From Asterochloris sp. CNOR1 (taxonomy: Eukaryota > Chlorophyta > Trebouxiophyceae > Trebouxiales > Trebouxiaceae): a stretch of DNA of 64,000 nucleotides. Of the stretch, positions 53,844 to 64,000 are shown piece after piece. The stretch's first letter is position 1. Every line of letters begins with the position of its first letter. The stretch is taken from NCBI GenBank assembly GCA_963969365.1, contig OZ017748.1, positions 1,736,001 to 1,800,000 on the forward strand, read 5' to 3'. Made by a program: the position numbers and the translations under genes. The notes under the pieces were generated by a model. It saw nothing but the letters and a program-made list of their open reading frames with translations, was not told the DNA's origin and made no database searches.

Positions 53844-56800
53844 TCAAGAAGTGCTGCTCACCAATTCACTTTTGACGCTTGCTGGCGGCAGGCTCAGATT
53901 TCGGGGAGGCGGGTTGCCCGCATAGTTGCGCTTGTCAAAGCGCCACTCCCCATACTCCCCCGGCATGTGCTCCCCTGTGAGCCTGTAGTCCATGCCTGTG
54001 CAGCAGCCAGGCCAATTCAGCTGTGCAGGAGGGTTGGGGCCGGAGCACCCCTTGAAAAGCCATGTCTAGCCATAGCACACCTGGCAAAGCTCCTGCAGCT
54101 GCAGCAGCATTGCAACTTGGGTTTATCCTAGCAATGACAGACTCTATTCAGGCATGTGGCCCAACTTGGGCAATGGCAAGCCGGCCTACGGCATGCAGCA
54201 GTGAGCGGCAGACAGTGAGTTTCAGCCCAGAAGGCTCTTGTCGTGTGTGCATGGGCACACGGCTTACAGACCGCGCAGAGCAGCATGCAGAGCTACACCA
54301 GCATAGCCTATGGTCTGTGCACAGGCCATCAGCCTGAAAGGGGAGTGACTGCCCCCTCACCATATGTGTAGTGCAGCATGTAGTAAGGCTCCAGCTCTGT
54401 GTCCCAGGGTGGCTGGGACATCATGTTCAGCTCCAGTCCCACAGGAGGCAGCCCTACCTTGTAGCAGGAGATGGCAAAGCCATACATCTCCTGCACCCAG
54501 CCCCACTCCTGCAGGCAGTGGCGACAGGGGCACCCCTGAGGGATGGCAGGAGGGCTGCACATTCAGTGGGAGAGTATGCACAACAAGCAGGGAGGGGGGG
54601 GGGGGGGGGGGGGGGGGGCATCTCCCTGCTGGACCAGAAAGGCCCGGCTGCAGCCAGCATGCAAAGTACTGCAGCCCCTGGTTGGGGCCAGCCAGATTTG
54701 AGCTGCTGTGGCAGAGGCAGATGAGCACACTGTGCGCTGCAGCCAAGGTCTGTGTGCAGCCAGTATGTGTTTCTGATGCACGTCCTCAAAGTGGAACGCA
54801 CTGGGCATCCGACTCTGTGCACACAGCATGCACCATTTCCGCATCCTCGCCATATGAGAGCATGCAACAGTGAATCTGGAGCAGTGGGTATGCTGCATGT
54901 GGGCTGCCGCGCTCACCTTGTGTGCCTCTGCATCGTTGAAGATGTCCATGGAAGTGTTGAACCACACAGGGGTTACTATGCTCAACTGCTTCAGGCTCAG
55001 CAAGGTGGGGGCATTGCCTGCAGCAGGGTAGGCACACAAGCTGTTGGTGTTGACTTGACATGCAAAGGCAGAGGGTTCAAAGTGCGCAGCTGCCCCAGGA
55101 GCTTTGGCAGGATGGTAGGTTGATGAGGGGAAGCATATGTAGACCGCAGCTGCTCCAGGCTCAGCAGGGCCGGGCGCTGCCTGCAGCCATCGGCCTCATA
55201 TGAGATGCAGTATCTGCTTGCCGACAGACACAAAGCGGCACAGCACCCCTTGCAAGTCACACATTTTGGAGAACCTCAAGTCTACACTCTGTCAGGGATG
55301 GGCACAAAGTGTGTGCTGGGGCTCCAGCCTGCCATGCACATGGGTCTGCAGCACAGCTCTGGGAGTGTCGCCCTCTGCCCGCGTCCAGGTCACCCCAGTC
55401 GCCGCTGCCGAGGCAGCCATTCCAGTTCAAGCAGAGCGCTGACCCCCTCGCCAGTACTGGCCTCATGTCAGCTTCACTATACAAGCGTGGTGGGGGATGC
55501 AGCAGTGACTGATCTAAGCCGGTAGTATCTGAGTATGGCTCCGTGCAGCTCACCTATGGGGGGTATGCTCTCTGCCTGCTTCCGTGTCAGGGCACCAGTG
55601 AAGCGCTCTGTGATGGCACGGTAGTCCTTCCTGGCTGGCTCTATGTAGAAGAAGGGGAAGGCTGCGGGGTGCAGGCCCTTCATGAGATTGGGCATGGGCT
55701 TGAGCCAGAGGTGGTCTGGCTCCCCCATGAGCACATAATTCTCTGTGATCTGAGCCTTGGCCAGCCACTGCACGAAGGAGTAGGGCCGGTTGAGGACTAC
55801 ATACCTGCAGCAGCAGCATCATGAGTCCTGGTCAGGCATTGGGGCCTCGTCTGACTCCTGTTGCGCCTGGCATAGCAGCAGGCAGGTGGCAATGGACGAC
55901 CTGCAGCAACAGTAGCAACAGATCCAGTTCCAAAGCAGAGTGCCGCTTGAGCCAGCCACTGCAGAAAGGGCACTATTTTGGTGACAACAACATACCTGCA
56001 GCATCAGCAGCAGCAGGTTTCCAATCACATAGAGCAATTGTGCAGCATTATGGGACAGCTGCTGCAGAGTTCAGCATCGCTGAGTGTGCCTGTAGCAGCA
56101 GCAGCAGCAGCAGGGGTGCGAAACTGACACCCAGGACAAGCTTGTCGCCATCCAAGCCAGCCACTGCCTACAGAGACAGGCCTCAACGGGCAAGACATAC
56201 CCTGCCTGCCGTCAGCCACCAGGTTCATGCATGTGTCAGGCTGCTGGACAACACCTGCACCTTGGCCTAAAACTTGGGCATGCAAGCTGACGGGGCCTGA
56301 GGAACCGCTGCTTCTTAGGTGTTCTGCAGACAGAACAGAACAGGTCAGTGGTTGAGGAATGCAAAATGCTCCCTCTGATGGGCCGCACTGCACGCCCCTG
56401 CGCGTGGGAGCTACGAGAGCTGCCACAGACCGCAGCCTGTCTTGGGGTACTCTGGTGCTCACCCTTTGTTGTCAGAGGGCACCGGGTCACACACAAATGT
56501 GGGTATTTCGTCCATGAGCTCATCTGCCTGCCCAGAGTGCAGGATGCGAGTGAAGCCGCCCATGTCGCAGGGACCAGCCTCCCGGCACTGTTTGCGCACC
56601 TGCAGGGCAGCACAAGGAGCCTCACTCCGCATGGGCCAGCACTGTGGCACAGCAGTGCCTTGAATCACCCGCAGCCTTAGCTTCAGTGCAGTACACAGGC
56701 AAGTGGACCGTGCTGCTATTGGAGCAAGGGAGGTGTGCATAGTCAGCCCTGCGGCTCTGCTGACACTGATGCAGGGAGCACAGGGAGGCTGGCACCGCTG

Positions 56801-59217
56801 TTGGATGCAGCAGGTTGAGGCGCACCAGCGGGAAAATGTCGCTGTTTGAGCAGCTGCAAGGCAGCACAATGCGCACACTAAGCCAGCTACCGGGAACTGT
56901 ATGCCGACATTACTTTTTTTGCGCTCATCTGTCTGCTGCTGCAACAGACCCTGCACTCACACTCAGCCACACAGTATGGGCTGCACAAGCTAGTGCTGCC
57001 CACCTTGAGGTACCAGTAGTACCCTACCCTGGCTTGCCAGTGTGTTGCTGAGCCCTGAGCTGTGATAACAACATGGTAGCTGCGATCCTCAGGGGACTCC
57101 TGCACAGCAATCTCCTGTGGAGCAGGGCACAGGAATCAGTGCCAGTCCATGTGGGCAACTCACAGATACAAAAGGTGAGGATGGGGATAGGACTGTGCCA
57201 CATGGCGCCTTGCAAGCCAGCACAGCCCATCTGGGCTCCCGACAGGCGTGCAGGCCAATGATGAGCTGTGCAGCACATCACCTTGACATCACTACAGCCC
57301 ACACGGGCTGCCTGCAGAGGCGTTGACAGATGGACTGACACCGGCGAGGTGCTCCTCAAAGATGCATCACCAGGCTGGCGGAGGTGGGCTGTGTCTGAAG
57401 CTACCTGGATGACCAGCTCACCTGTACAGGCGCCTCCTGCTGGGCTGGCTCTGCTGGCTCCGCCTGATGGATGCCAGACGTCCACGGCACACCAGCGCCC
57501 CTTTTGGGGTTGCTCCCTCCAGGGTGAGCCTGTGCCAGCAGAGCGGATCTCTGCTGATGCTCTGTGCTTGGTGTGTGCCACCACAAAGGGTGGCCTGTCA
57601 TCACTGTCAGCAGGGATGGTTCATGGGCTCCATGGCAGGCCTTCCCTGACGACTACTGCACTTTGCAAAGAAGCCAGGCACGTCTTGAGGCAAGCAGCAG
57701 CATTGGGTCCTGTCAGCACGAGATCTCCAGCCCAGCGCTCACCAAGTGCTTGATCCAGCAATCCTGGTACTGGGAGCTGCAGGCCTCCTTGTCCCCGCAG
57801 TACACCCAGACTGCAGCAGCAGAGCTGCGCCTTGTGCTTTCAGCAAGAGCTGCTGGCATGCCTACTCACACAGCACACTGGTATCTTGCTGTGTAAGACC
57901 AGGCTGCCACAGATTGGCCTCGTCTGCATATGGAGAGCCACCGGCATGCAGCTGACACACATGCTGCCACAGCAGCAGGCTTACACTGCACAAAGGAAGC
58001 TGCCTCACATTGCATTCGGTAGTAGCAGCATGCTTACACTACAGGGAGGGAGCTGCCGGCATGCTGCTCACACAGCGTGCTTACACAGCAGCAGGCTTAC
58101 ACAGCAGCATACCAGCAGCTCCCTCCATGCCAGCCCAGTCTAAGGGGCCACATCGTGGCACCTGGTTGCAGGCAAGGCCTTCAAGGGTGAGGCACAGAGG
58201 CACAGCTTTCGAGGATGCCTCGCCTCGCAGTTGCTAAAGGATGCACCGGGCCAGGCTGTTGCTGGGGACGGTGGTGTCTTGATGGCTGCCTCAGCTGCCC
58301 TCCTGCGAGATGCTGATCTGCTCACCGTTGCACTCCATCTCCTCGGGGTCCAGGGGCTGCATGTCCATGCACTGCTGGCAGCACTCCCCTGCACTCTGCT
58401 TCTTGTTGTCCGGGCCCCACTTCAGGGCCTCACCCCAGTAACTGCAGGATACAGCAGCACGTGCAGAGGCCATAGCTTGTGGTGGGTGCAGTGGGCAAGG
58501 GCATCCTGCTCAGCAGGGCATATACCTCACAGCGTATCAAAGCTTTCACCCCACAGAAGCAGGACACAGCAGCATACTAGTGTTTTAGGGGCCTTGAAGC
58601 TTGTGCTGGGCAAGCAGAGGGGCAGACCTGGAACAACTTGCAGATGATCAATTCTGACTCCAGAAGGGGCCTTACTCTGTGTATGGCAGCATCTCGCATT
58701 TGCCCTCGCGGTAGGGTACCAGCAGGGACTTGTTAAAGGGCGGCGTGCTGGGCTCAGGCACGTGAGGCGCAGCTCTGACATCTGCAGGCGCAGACAGGCA
58801 TCATCAAGATAGGCTGTCCTGTGCCGTGATGCACCTCACAGCATGAGCCAGTCTGCACAGTCTGCTTGAGGCTGTCTTGTCAGGAAACAAGTGCTCCAGG
58901 TCTGCTCACTGTGGCCTGATGTACTGCCTGCACAGGGAACCCATGCCCAAAGTGCCACAGAGGCATCAGAACAACCAGGAGTCACCTGCTGCTGGGGTGG
59001 CAGCAGGCATTCTGGCTCCGGAGGCCCACCCAGGCAGCTCAGGCCCATCACTGCTCTCCGTCAGGAGCTTCCTCCACTCCTGCCCCTGTGCCTTGCTGCC
59101 TGCAGGGTCTGCCTCAACCAGCACGAGACGTGCCAGCTGCTTCAGGGAGGAGGCAGTTGCCAGCAGAGTAAATGCCGCGAGGCAGCCCAGCAGCAGCGAG
59201 GGATGCTGCAGGATCAT
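53844..59217 (-). CDS. Hydroxyproline O-arabinosyltransferase-like glycosyltransferase with N-terminal Cys-rich domain
   Basis: Golgi type II enzyme family that adds arabinose to hydroxyproline in extensins and cell-wall glycoproteins. Exons in minus order are 58986-59217 (ATG), 58676-58781, 58326-58441, 57743-57810, 57422-57529, 57004-57114, 56463-56599, 55554-55804, 54917-55017, 54361-54508 and 53844-53995 (TGA). They total 1530 nt, 509 residues, all phases closed. The N-terminus has one membrane anchor (LLLGCLAAFTLLATASSL). A Cys-rich module follows (GECCQQCMDMQPLDPEEMEC, VWVYCGDKEACSSQYQDCW). The catalytic part has YHVVITAQGSATHWQARVGY, MGGFTRILHSGQADELMDEI, YVVLNRPYSFVQWL, LMGEPDHLWLKPMPNL (the EPDH metal-binding motif), AAFPFFYIEP, IVTPVWFNTS, WVQEMYGFAI, PPWDTELEPYYMLHYTYG and GEWRFDKRNY. 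This is the full HPAT order. Confidence 0.9.
54594..54618. repeat. Poly(G)25 tract
   Basis: An uninterrupted run of 25 G on the plus strand, inside the HPAT-like intron 54509-54916 (C-run in the transcript). Confidence 0.9.
54979..55196 (-). repeat. Exon-edge echo at an HPAT-like exon acceptor
   Basis: Plus-strand CTGCTTCAGGCTCAGCAAGG, then GCATTGCCTGCAGCAG at 54986 (the exon 54917-55017 edge), recurs 164 bp away at about 55150 as CTGCTCCAGGCTCAGCAGGG, then GCGCTGCCTGCAGCCA. Confidence 0.85.
55755..56215 (-). repeat. Three-copy exon-edge echo in the HPAT-like gene
   Basis: The 5' edge of exon 55554-55804 (plus CCAGCCACTGCACGAAGG at 55761, then ACATACCTGCAG) is echoed at 55952 (CCAGCCACTGCAGAAAGG, then ACATACCTGCAGCATC) and at 56157 (CCAGCCACTGCCTACAG, then ACATACCCTGCC). 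The period is about 190-205 bp. Confidence 0.85.
57930..58135 (-). repeat. Short interspersed repeats in an HPAT-like intron
   Basis: Variants of CAGCAGGCTTACAC, CATGCTTACAC, CGTGCTTACAC and GCCGGCATGCTGCTCACAC recur several times in this intron, with local periods of about 20-60 bp. Confidence 0.6.
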
Positions 59218-59559
59218 GGTGAGGGAGTCTGGCCTGCGCACAGACCATGTTGGGCTAGGCATGCCGACCTGCTACCAGCTGGTCGTCGAGCCACCCCAGG
59301 GCTCCTTTGGAGTGTCACGATCTGTGCAGTGAGTGGTTACACACCAAGGTGCACAGTCTGCATGATCTCCCGGCATGGCGTTATTGTTTTTTTGGCACCA
59401 AATGAGCGCCTGTTTGATTTGTATGTTGCCTTCCAAAGGCTGCTGACACGGCCACGAGGAGGCAGCATCTGACGGGCACGATTAGCTTGAATGGTTGTCA
59501 CATGCTCTAGCATTGCACAGGTTGATAGTGTTGCACATTGCCCTTATGCAGGGCATGCT

Positions 59560-60877
59560 TCACTGCTTGGAGTACTTCTTGGCCAAGTCTGCCAGCTTGG
59601 CCTTGTCTGCTCCAACCAGCTCATCCACCTGCAGGGCAAGAAGTCATGAGAGGCTAAATTGAGCTCAGCAGCTGTTACCTGGCCTGGCGCTGCTTTCATG
59701 GAGCACTCCAGAGGCAGGCTGTGCAGAGAGTGACCACACTGAGCTCTGCAACCGAAGCACTTCAGACAGGCCTGAAGTTGTCTTGGGTGCTGCACACCTT
59801 GAAGTACTGCAGGTCGAGGGGACGACCCAGGATGCAAGCTGGACGCTGTCGTGGGCACAGGCAATTAGCCCTGCCACCGTCAAGGGCACAGAACTGACTG
59901 GTGAGCGGCACTTTGTGCAAAGGGCGGGATGATACAGAGCATCACCTTCTTCCAGGAGCCGCTCTCACAGCTCCACACCTGGAAGGTTGGCATGGCACTG
60001 ATGCCCAGCTCCCCTGCCAGACCCTGCACCACACTCAGAAGCCCGTGGGATTACGCATCTGCAGCAAGCAGGAGGCAGGCCTGACGCCCTGCAGCATGTG
60101 CAGCGCCCTGCCCTGCAGGACCCTGCCTGCTGCACAGGCCTGAGCACAGGCAAGCAGAGTGTGAAGAAGCCAGGACAGGGCAGAGGGCAAGCCACTGCGA
60201 TTGCAGAACGCTGCCTCCTGTATTCATGATGCGAGCTCAGAGACAGGCAACGTGCAGGACGGCAGGAAAGGCAGATGGCCAACATGCCAGCCTGCAGCAT
60301 CTGCAGCATCCCTCTGGTGCTTGCGCTTAGGCAGAACAGCAATGCTCTGGGGCCTACTGCGTTGCCTGCAACACAGCTGCTCACCTCAGCCTTGTCAACG
60401 TCCACCTTCACAAAGAAAAGGCTGCTGTATTCCTTTGACAGGGCTTCAAATACTGGTGCTATCGCCTTGCATGGCCCACACCTGTACAGGCCGATCAGCT
60501 GTCGGAGAGATACATTGCAGTTCACGCAGGTGCACATCAGCAGCATCGGGCCAGGATGTGTGCCACCCACCATGTGGCCCAGCAGTCCACGATGACCTGC
60601 AATGCAAAGGGAGCCCTGTGAACGCAGGAGCTGAGCCCAAGATGCCTCATCTTCAGGAGAAGAGCCGATGAAGTAAGGAGCCCACTGATGTGCTTGCTGT
60701 TGCACTGCCACTGCGCATTGTCTCAGCTGCCATCAAGCAGCACAGCCAATGAGCACATCAGCAGCATGACGAAGTTGGACCAGCTCCAACCCAGACCCTT
60801 ACGTTGGCATTCTTCCCCTTGGCCTCCTCCAGCACCTTGGACCACTCGGTGGTGTCTGATGCGTGCTTGAGTGACAT
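59560..60877 (-). CDS. Cytosolic-type thioredoxin, 106 residues
   Basis: Disulfide reductase. Exons in minus order are 60803-60877 (ATG), 60571-60596, 60385-60481, 59979-60023, 59798-59806 and 59560-59628 (TGA). They total 321 nt with all phases closed. The protein reads SLKHASDTTEWSKVLEEAKG, then [20 protein letters not shown] (active site WCGPCK, with the Trp codon split by an intron), KVDVDKAE, GELGISAMPTFQ (cis-Pro loop) and VDELVGADKAKLADLAKKYS. The length is normal for thioredoxin h/cytosolic types and no targeting peptide is visible. A 26-nt microexon carries VIVDCWAT and a 9-nt microexon (YFK) links MPTFQ to VDELVG. The 9-nt exon is the weakest part: without it the frame also holds, giving 103 residues. 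The usual Gly-Lys turn after YFK is missing. Confidence 0.88.
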
Positions 60878-61015
60878 ATTGGAGGGTTTATGAATCCCGC
60901 TGTTGATTGCAGCGAACGATGCGAAATGTTGCAATCTGGTAAACACGCAGCTGATGGTACTACTTTGATGAGCAAGATCTTCAACTGTTAGTAGGTTTGG
61001 GATACCACAGCTGTG

Positions 61016-61033
61016 GAAGCCTCATATGAGGCT
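61016..61033. promoter_or_regulatory. 18-bp perfect palindrome between divergent genes
   Basis: AAGCCTCATATGAGGCTT is perfectly self-complementary. It lies 138 bp upstream of the thioredoxin ATG, in the spacer that separates it from the plus-strand E1 gene. A related half, GATGAGGCTCATC, follows at about 61061. It could be a dimeric-factor site or a small hairpin. Confidence 0.45.
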
Positions 61034-61289
61034 TACCCTTGAAGACCTGTAAAGCATCTGATGAGGCTCATCAGCTTCAGACCCATGACAGAGGGACATT
61101 GCTGCACTGATCTGGTATGTTCTAGATCACCCTGTTAACTCCCATGTCTGGGCCAATAGCCTCATGCTGAGATTGCAAGGCCAGGCCCAATGCACCAGAT
61201 TGCTCAATACGTGCAGGTATGCATCCTTTCCTGTGTGTGGCAGGCTGTAGATAAAACTGCAGCATTAATCCCTTGTGGCTCTGCAGCAG

Positions 61290-64000
61290 GGGCCTGTCAG
61301 GGATTACCGGCCATCACCAGGCTGCTGCCGCTGCCCAGCCCCAGCTTCAGGCCAGTGTGTCAGCTGCAGATGTGGAGGCATTGGACACCCTGAAGGTCTC
61401 AGATTTGGTGTACAGCTTTCGCTGCCATGGTCACCTTGCAGCCTTGCTTGACCCCCTGCAGCGCGTCAAGCATGGACCCTGGCGCTCTGATATCCTCACA
61501 CAGAGGTCAGCCACAGTGCAGTGCTCTCTCAGTTGGCTATGCTGTGTGGACTGAGATGGCCACCCACCTGCCTACCATGCTACGGTCTCTGTCTAGCTAG
61601 CTTGGGCCGATCAACTAAGTGGCTGTCCAGACGGCAGTCACGACAACAGCCAACATGCTGCATGGTGGAGTGCCATCACTCGCTGTCACCCACAACTGCC
61701 TGCTTGCCTGCAGGGATGACAGTGAGCTGGTGTCTGTGCTGGAGGCGTGGCAGCAGGGGGCATCCGAGCAGGCCAAGGTGGCAGCAGCTGCACAGCAGCT
61801 TGGCCTGCATGCACCAACTGATGCCAGCAGGTATGCACTTCTGCAATTTGGGCTTGGCCAAGCTTGCTGCCTACCTATGACGTGATACTCCAACTGCCAA
61901 AGTCTGATGCAGTGCATTGCCATCTGTACGCTCTGCAGGGCCTTCCATGTACCCAGTCTCCTGCCTGCAAACTCAGCCTCCAACAGCGGAAAGTGGACGC
62001 TGCCAGAGATTATGAGGCGCATGCTGCGGGCTTACTGTGGCACCCTGACTGTGGAGCTGAGCCATGTCAACTCCCTGTGAGTGGTGCGCTGCTCACGTGC
62101 TGCTTCATATCAGGATGCAACTCTGAGACCCTGCCTTGCTTTGTCATGCAGTTTCTGCACCATCAATAAGGTGGCTCAATCTGACTTCAGGGCCACACGG
62201 CAGCTGACCACTGAGACTTCACATGAATGTGTGTGTGTTTCCAACCCTTGATCCTTGTACCTCTTGCACCTCTGCTCATCCACAAAACCCCCGCCTGCAG
62301 TCAATATCTGTGTTGGCTGGGTCAAGGATGCTGCTCTGCCATTCAGCAAACATCAACAGCTGCACCTTGCTCACGCGAAATGCTTTGCTGCAGTCAGCAG
62401 CGCACTTGGCTGGCCAGGCAGGTGGAGGAGCGGGCTTCTCTGCAGCCTGATGAGCAAGCCAACATCCTGCACTCCTTGGTGAACACAGATGCGCTTGAGG
62501 CCTTCCTGGCAAAGCACTTTCCCCGGTCCAAGGTGACCTCCTGCAGTGTAAGACTGCCCTGCAGAATCTTTGCCAGCAGTCAAACCACCCTCGACGAGGG
62601 CGTCTGTGGTCGTACATGCTTGTTCAGCAATCCCTTGTCAAGGCACCCAGACAGCACGACAGATGTGTGCGCCCGCCTGCACCTGTTACAAGAGGCTGCC
62701 AGGCAGCACGCCTGCACCCTGGTCAAGGCACAGCAGGGCCAGGCACCAGCACGTCCAGCACAGCTCTCCTGCCTGCAGCGCTTCGGAGTGGAGGGCTCAG
62801 AGGCCCTGCTGCCAGGGCTGCAGGAGGTGGTGCAGCGCTGCGCTCAGCATGGCATCAAGCGCATCGAAGTGGGCATGCCCCACCGGGGGCGCCTGAATGT
62901 GCTGTGCAACCTGCTGCACAAGCCGCCTGCAGCCCTTTTTCAGGTGACCACTGCCCCTTGGTTGCCCAAACAAGTGCGTACACTTGCCTAAAAAGCAGTG
63001 CTTGGCCAGTGCAATGTGGGCACAGCCTATGGTTGGCCTCGACATTCGGTGGAATTGGACGCACAAGCGGCACGCAGCCTCATTCCTGCTGTGTGCAGGC
63101 TGCTGACAGCCATGCAACCACCTGCCTGAACAGTGCAGAGGGCTTATGACCAGCCAGCGGCCTCTTGCTCTCAAGAGGATAGCGCACAGGAGAGGATCAA
63201 ATGTTGCATTCAATGCTGCCCTCCAGGGCAGCCTCCTCTTTACTAAGTCCTGCCCTTCAGGCAAGATGCCCGGCCAAGACAGGACATCACCAGCTGTACT
63301 CATCTTGCGAAAGCAACAGGGGGTTGTTACTGGGATGCTGGGAAGATGGTGGTTCTGGAATTCTCGAGACCCATGCAGCAGCTGGAAAGCTCAGACTGGC
63401 TCTCTCTGGCTTCTTTGCAGCCCCCTGCTGAGCAGCACACCTGCTCACAGTCCTCAATGTCATGCTGGATGGGCCCATATGCTCTGCTGCAGGAAATGGA
63501 GGGCGGCCAGAGCGCCTTCCATGTCGGGGATGTGAAGTACCACCAGGGTCAGAGTGCAAGCATCCAGGTCCCGCCCCCTCCAGTGAGCTCCTGCTTGGTG
63601 CCAGTTTCAGAACTGCTGTCAGGAGTGCAGGTGTGGCTCTCTACTTGATTGCCACACGCCAGGCGGCCTTGACGGCTGAAGGGCTGTCCCCCTCAAACTC
63701 GTAGACATGTCTGGCAGCTTCAAGCTGCGTGGCAGCACCCTGGTGCACATGCTGCATGCGTGCTTAGTGCAGTCGATGAAGTGCCCTGACCCGCTGTTGA
63801 CTGCATAGCTGTCAGCTCAGCAATTCCTCACACCACCCTTCAGGCTGCCCCTCGGGCCTGCTCTGTTCCCCCACAGGCCCCTCATACCCTGCAGGGGAAG
63901 GTGGTTTCACAGTCAAAACCCCCCGTTGATGCCTGCAAGAGAAGTCTGCTGCTCGTGGTCTGGTTGGTCCTCTGCACCATGCAGGAGAACACCACTACTG
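61290..64000 (+). CDS. DHTKD1: 2-oxoglutarate/2-oxoadipate dehydrogenase E1 component (DHTKD1-like), 5' part
   Basis: Thiamine-diphosphate E1 subunit of a mitochondrial 2-oxoacid dehydrogenase. Exons are ~61290-61505, 61714-61830, 61987-62076, 62394-62532, 62779-62943 and 63493-63567, with matching phases. Blocks are VSDLVYSFRCHGHLAALLDP (the usual YRxxGHLxAxLDPL), DDSELVSVLEAW, WTLPEIMRRMLRAYCGTLTV with ELSHVNSL, RFGVEGSEALLPGLQEVVQR, IEVGMPHRGRLNVLCNLL and FHVGDVKYHQGQSASIQ. The YCGTLTVELSHVNS step and the GMPHRGRLN segment that contacts the cofactor place it in the OGDH E1 family. The short N-terminus and YCG-type wording favour DHTKD1 over classical OGDH. Later exons (GSFKLRGSTLVHM near 63710 may be one) are not resolved. 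The thiamine-binding and C-terminal domains lie beyond the right edge, and the first exon with a targeting peptide was not found. Confidence 0.85.

Noticed and set aside
53844-59217. Peptidyl-serine galactosyltransferase (SERGT1)
   Set aside because: The catalytic blocks follow HPAT (MGGFTRILHSG, EPDH, AAFPFFYIEP), not SERGT1.
60385-60711. Thioredoxin with an atypical YRCGPCK active site in a continuous frame
   Set aside because: Arg-Cys arises from reading through the intron. Splicing the 26-nt exon restores the normal WCGPCK.
61061-61075. Rho-independent-type hairpin near GATGAGGCTCATC
   Set aside because: No following T-run, and bacterial terminators are not expected here.
1-64000. CRISPR arrays, operons, insertion sequences, rRNA or tRNA genes
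   Set aside because: The intron-rich eukaryotic layout excludes operons and CRISPR. The repeats seen are decayed tandem exon edges without spacers, and no RNA-gene or transposase signature was recognised by eye.

Overview
The window is nuclear DNA of a green alga, most likely a core chlorophyte and possibly a trebouxiophyte. Genes are split by many introns of about 100-500 bp with GT...CTGCAG-type borders and lie on both strands. Recognisable products are plant or algal in type: an AP2/ERF factor, phytyl ester synthase, a CDPK and a hydroxyproline O-arabinosyltransferase-like enzyme. Flagellar and meiotic genes are also present. I assembled the gene models by eye, joining exons with canonical borders and compatible phase. 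Where every phase closes I say so; elsewhere the ends are approximate.

Layout. 1-1018 (-): 5' part of the meiotic helicase HFM1/MER3, running off the left edge. 1312-1735 (-): PIERCE1-like doublet-microtubule protein. ~2110-4040 (-): unrecognised gene. 4658-10907 (+): phytyl ester synthase/acyltransferase. 11737-12628 (+): EF-hand protein. 13735-15913 (-): bZIP factor. 16235-19829 (-): acidic/coiled-coil protein. 19886-22895 (-): CFAP73/CCDC42. 23022-28691 (-): one gene joining two TerD-like domains to MORN repeats. 28721-31541 (+): AP2/ERF factor, head-to-head with the TerD gene. 31878-32962 (-): AIG2-like gamma-glutamylcyclotransferase. 33312-38205 (+): ATG6/Beclin-1. 38882-41173 (-): unrecognised, possibly TPR-like. 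~42440-42600 (+): possible RAP-domain exon. 43611-49271 (-): CDPK. 50857-52134 (-): ankyrin-like protein of 29-residue repeats. 52268-53780 (+): small orphan frames. 53844-59217 (-): HPAT-like glycosyltransferase with a Cys-rich N-terminus. 59560-60877 (-): thioredoxin. 61290 to the right edge (+): DHTKD1/2-oxoglutarate dehydrogenase E1.

The genes form no pathway or cluster. Two axonemal genes and a crossover helicase within 23 kb suggest an organism that makes flagella and recombines sexually, or has only recently stopped.

The most unusual feature is not a gene. In at least ten introns the sequence next to a splice junction is repeated once to several times as decayed tandem copies of about 80-200 bp. 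Each copy carries the exon edge plus its donor or acceptor ('exon-edge echoes'). The clearest are in ATG6, the HPAT-like gene, the CDPK and the bZIP gene. The TerD-MORN fusion, GC-AG introns, 9-26 nt microexons and two perfect palindromes upstream of start codons are further points of interest.
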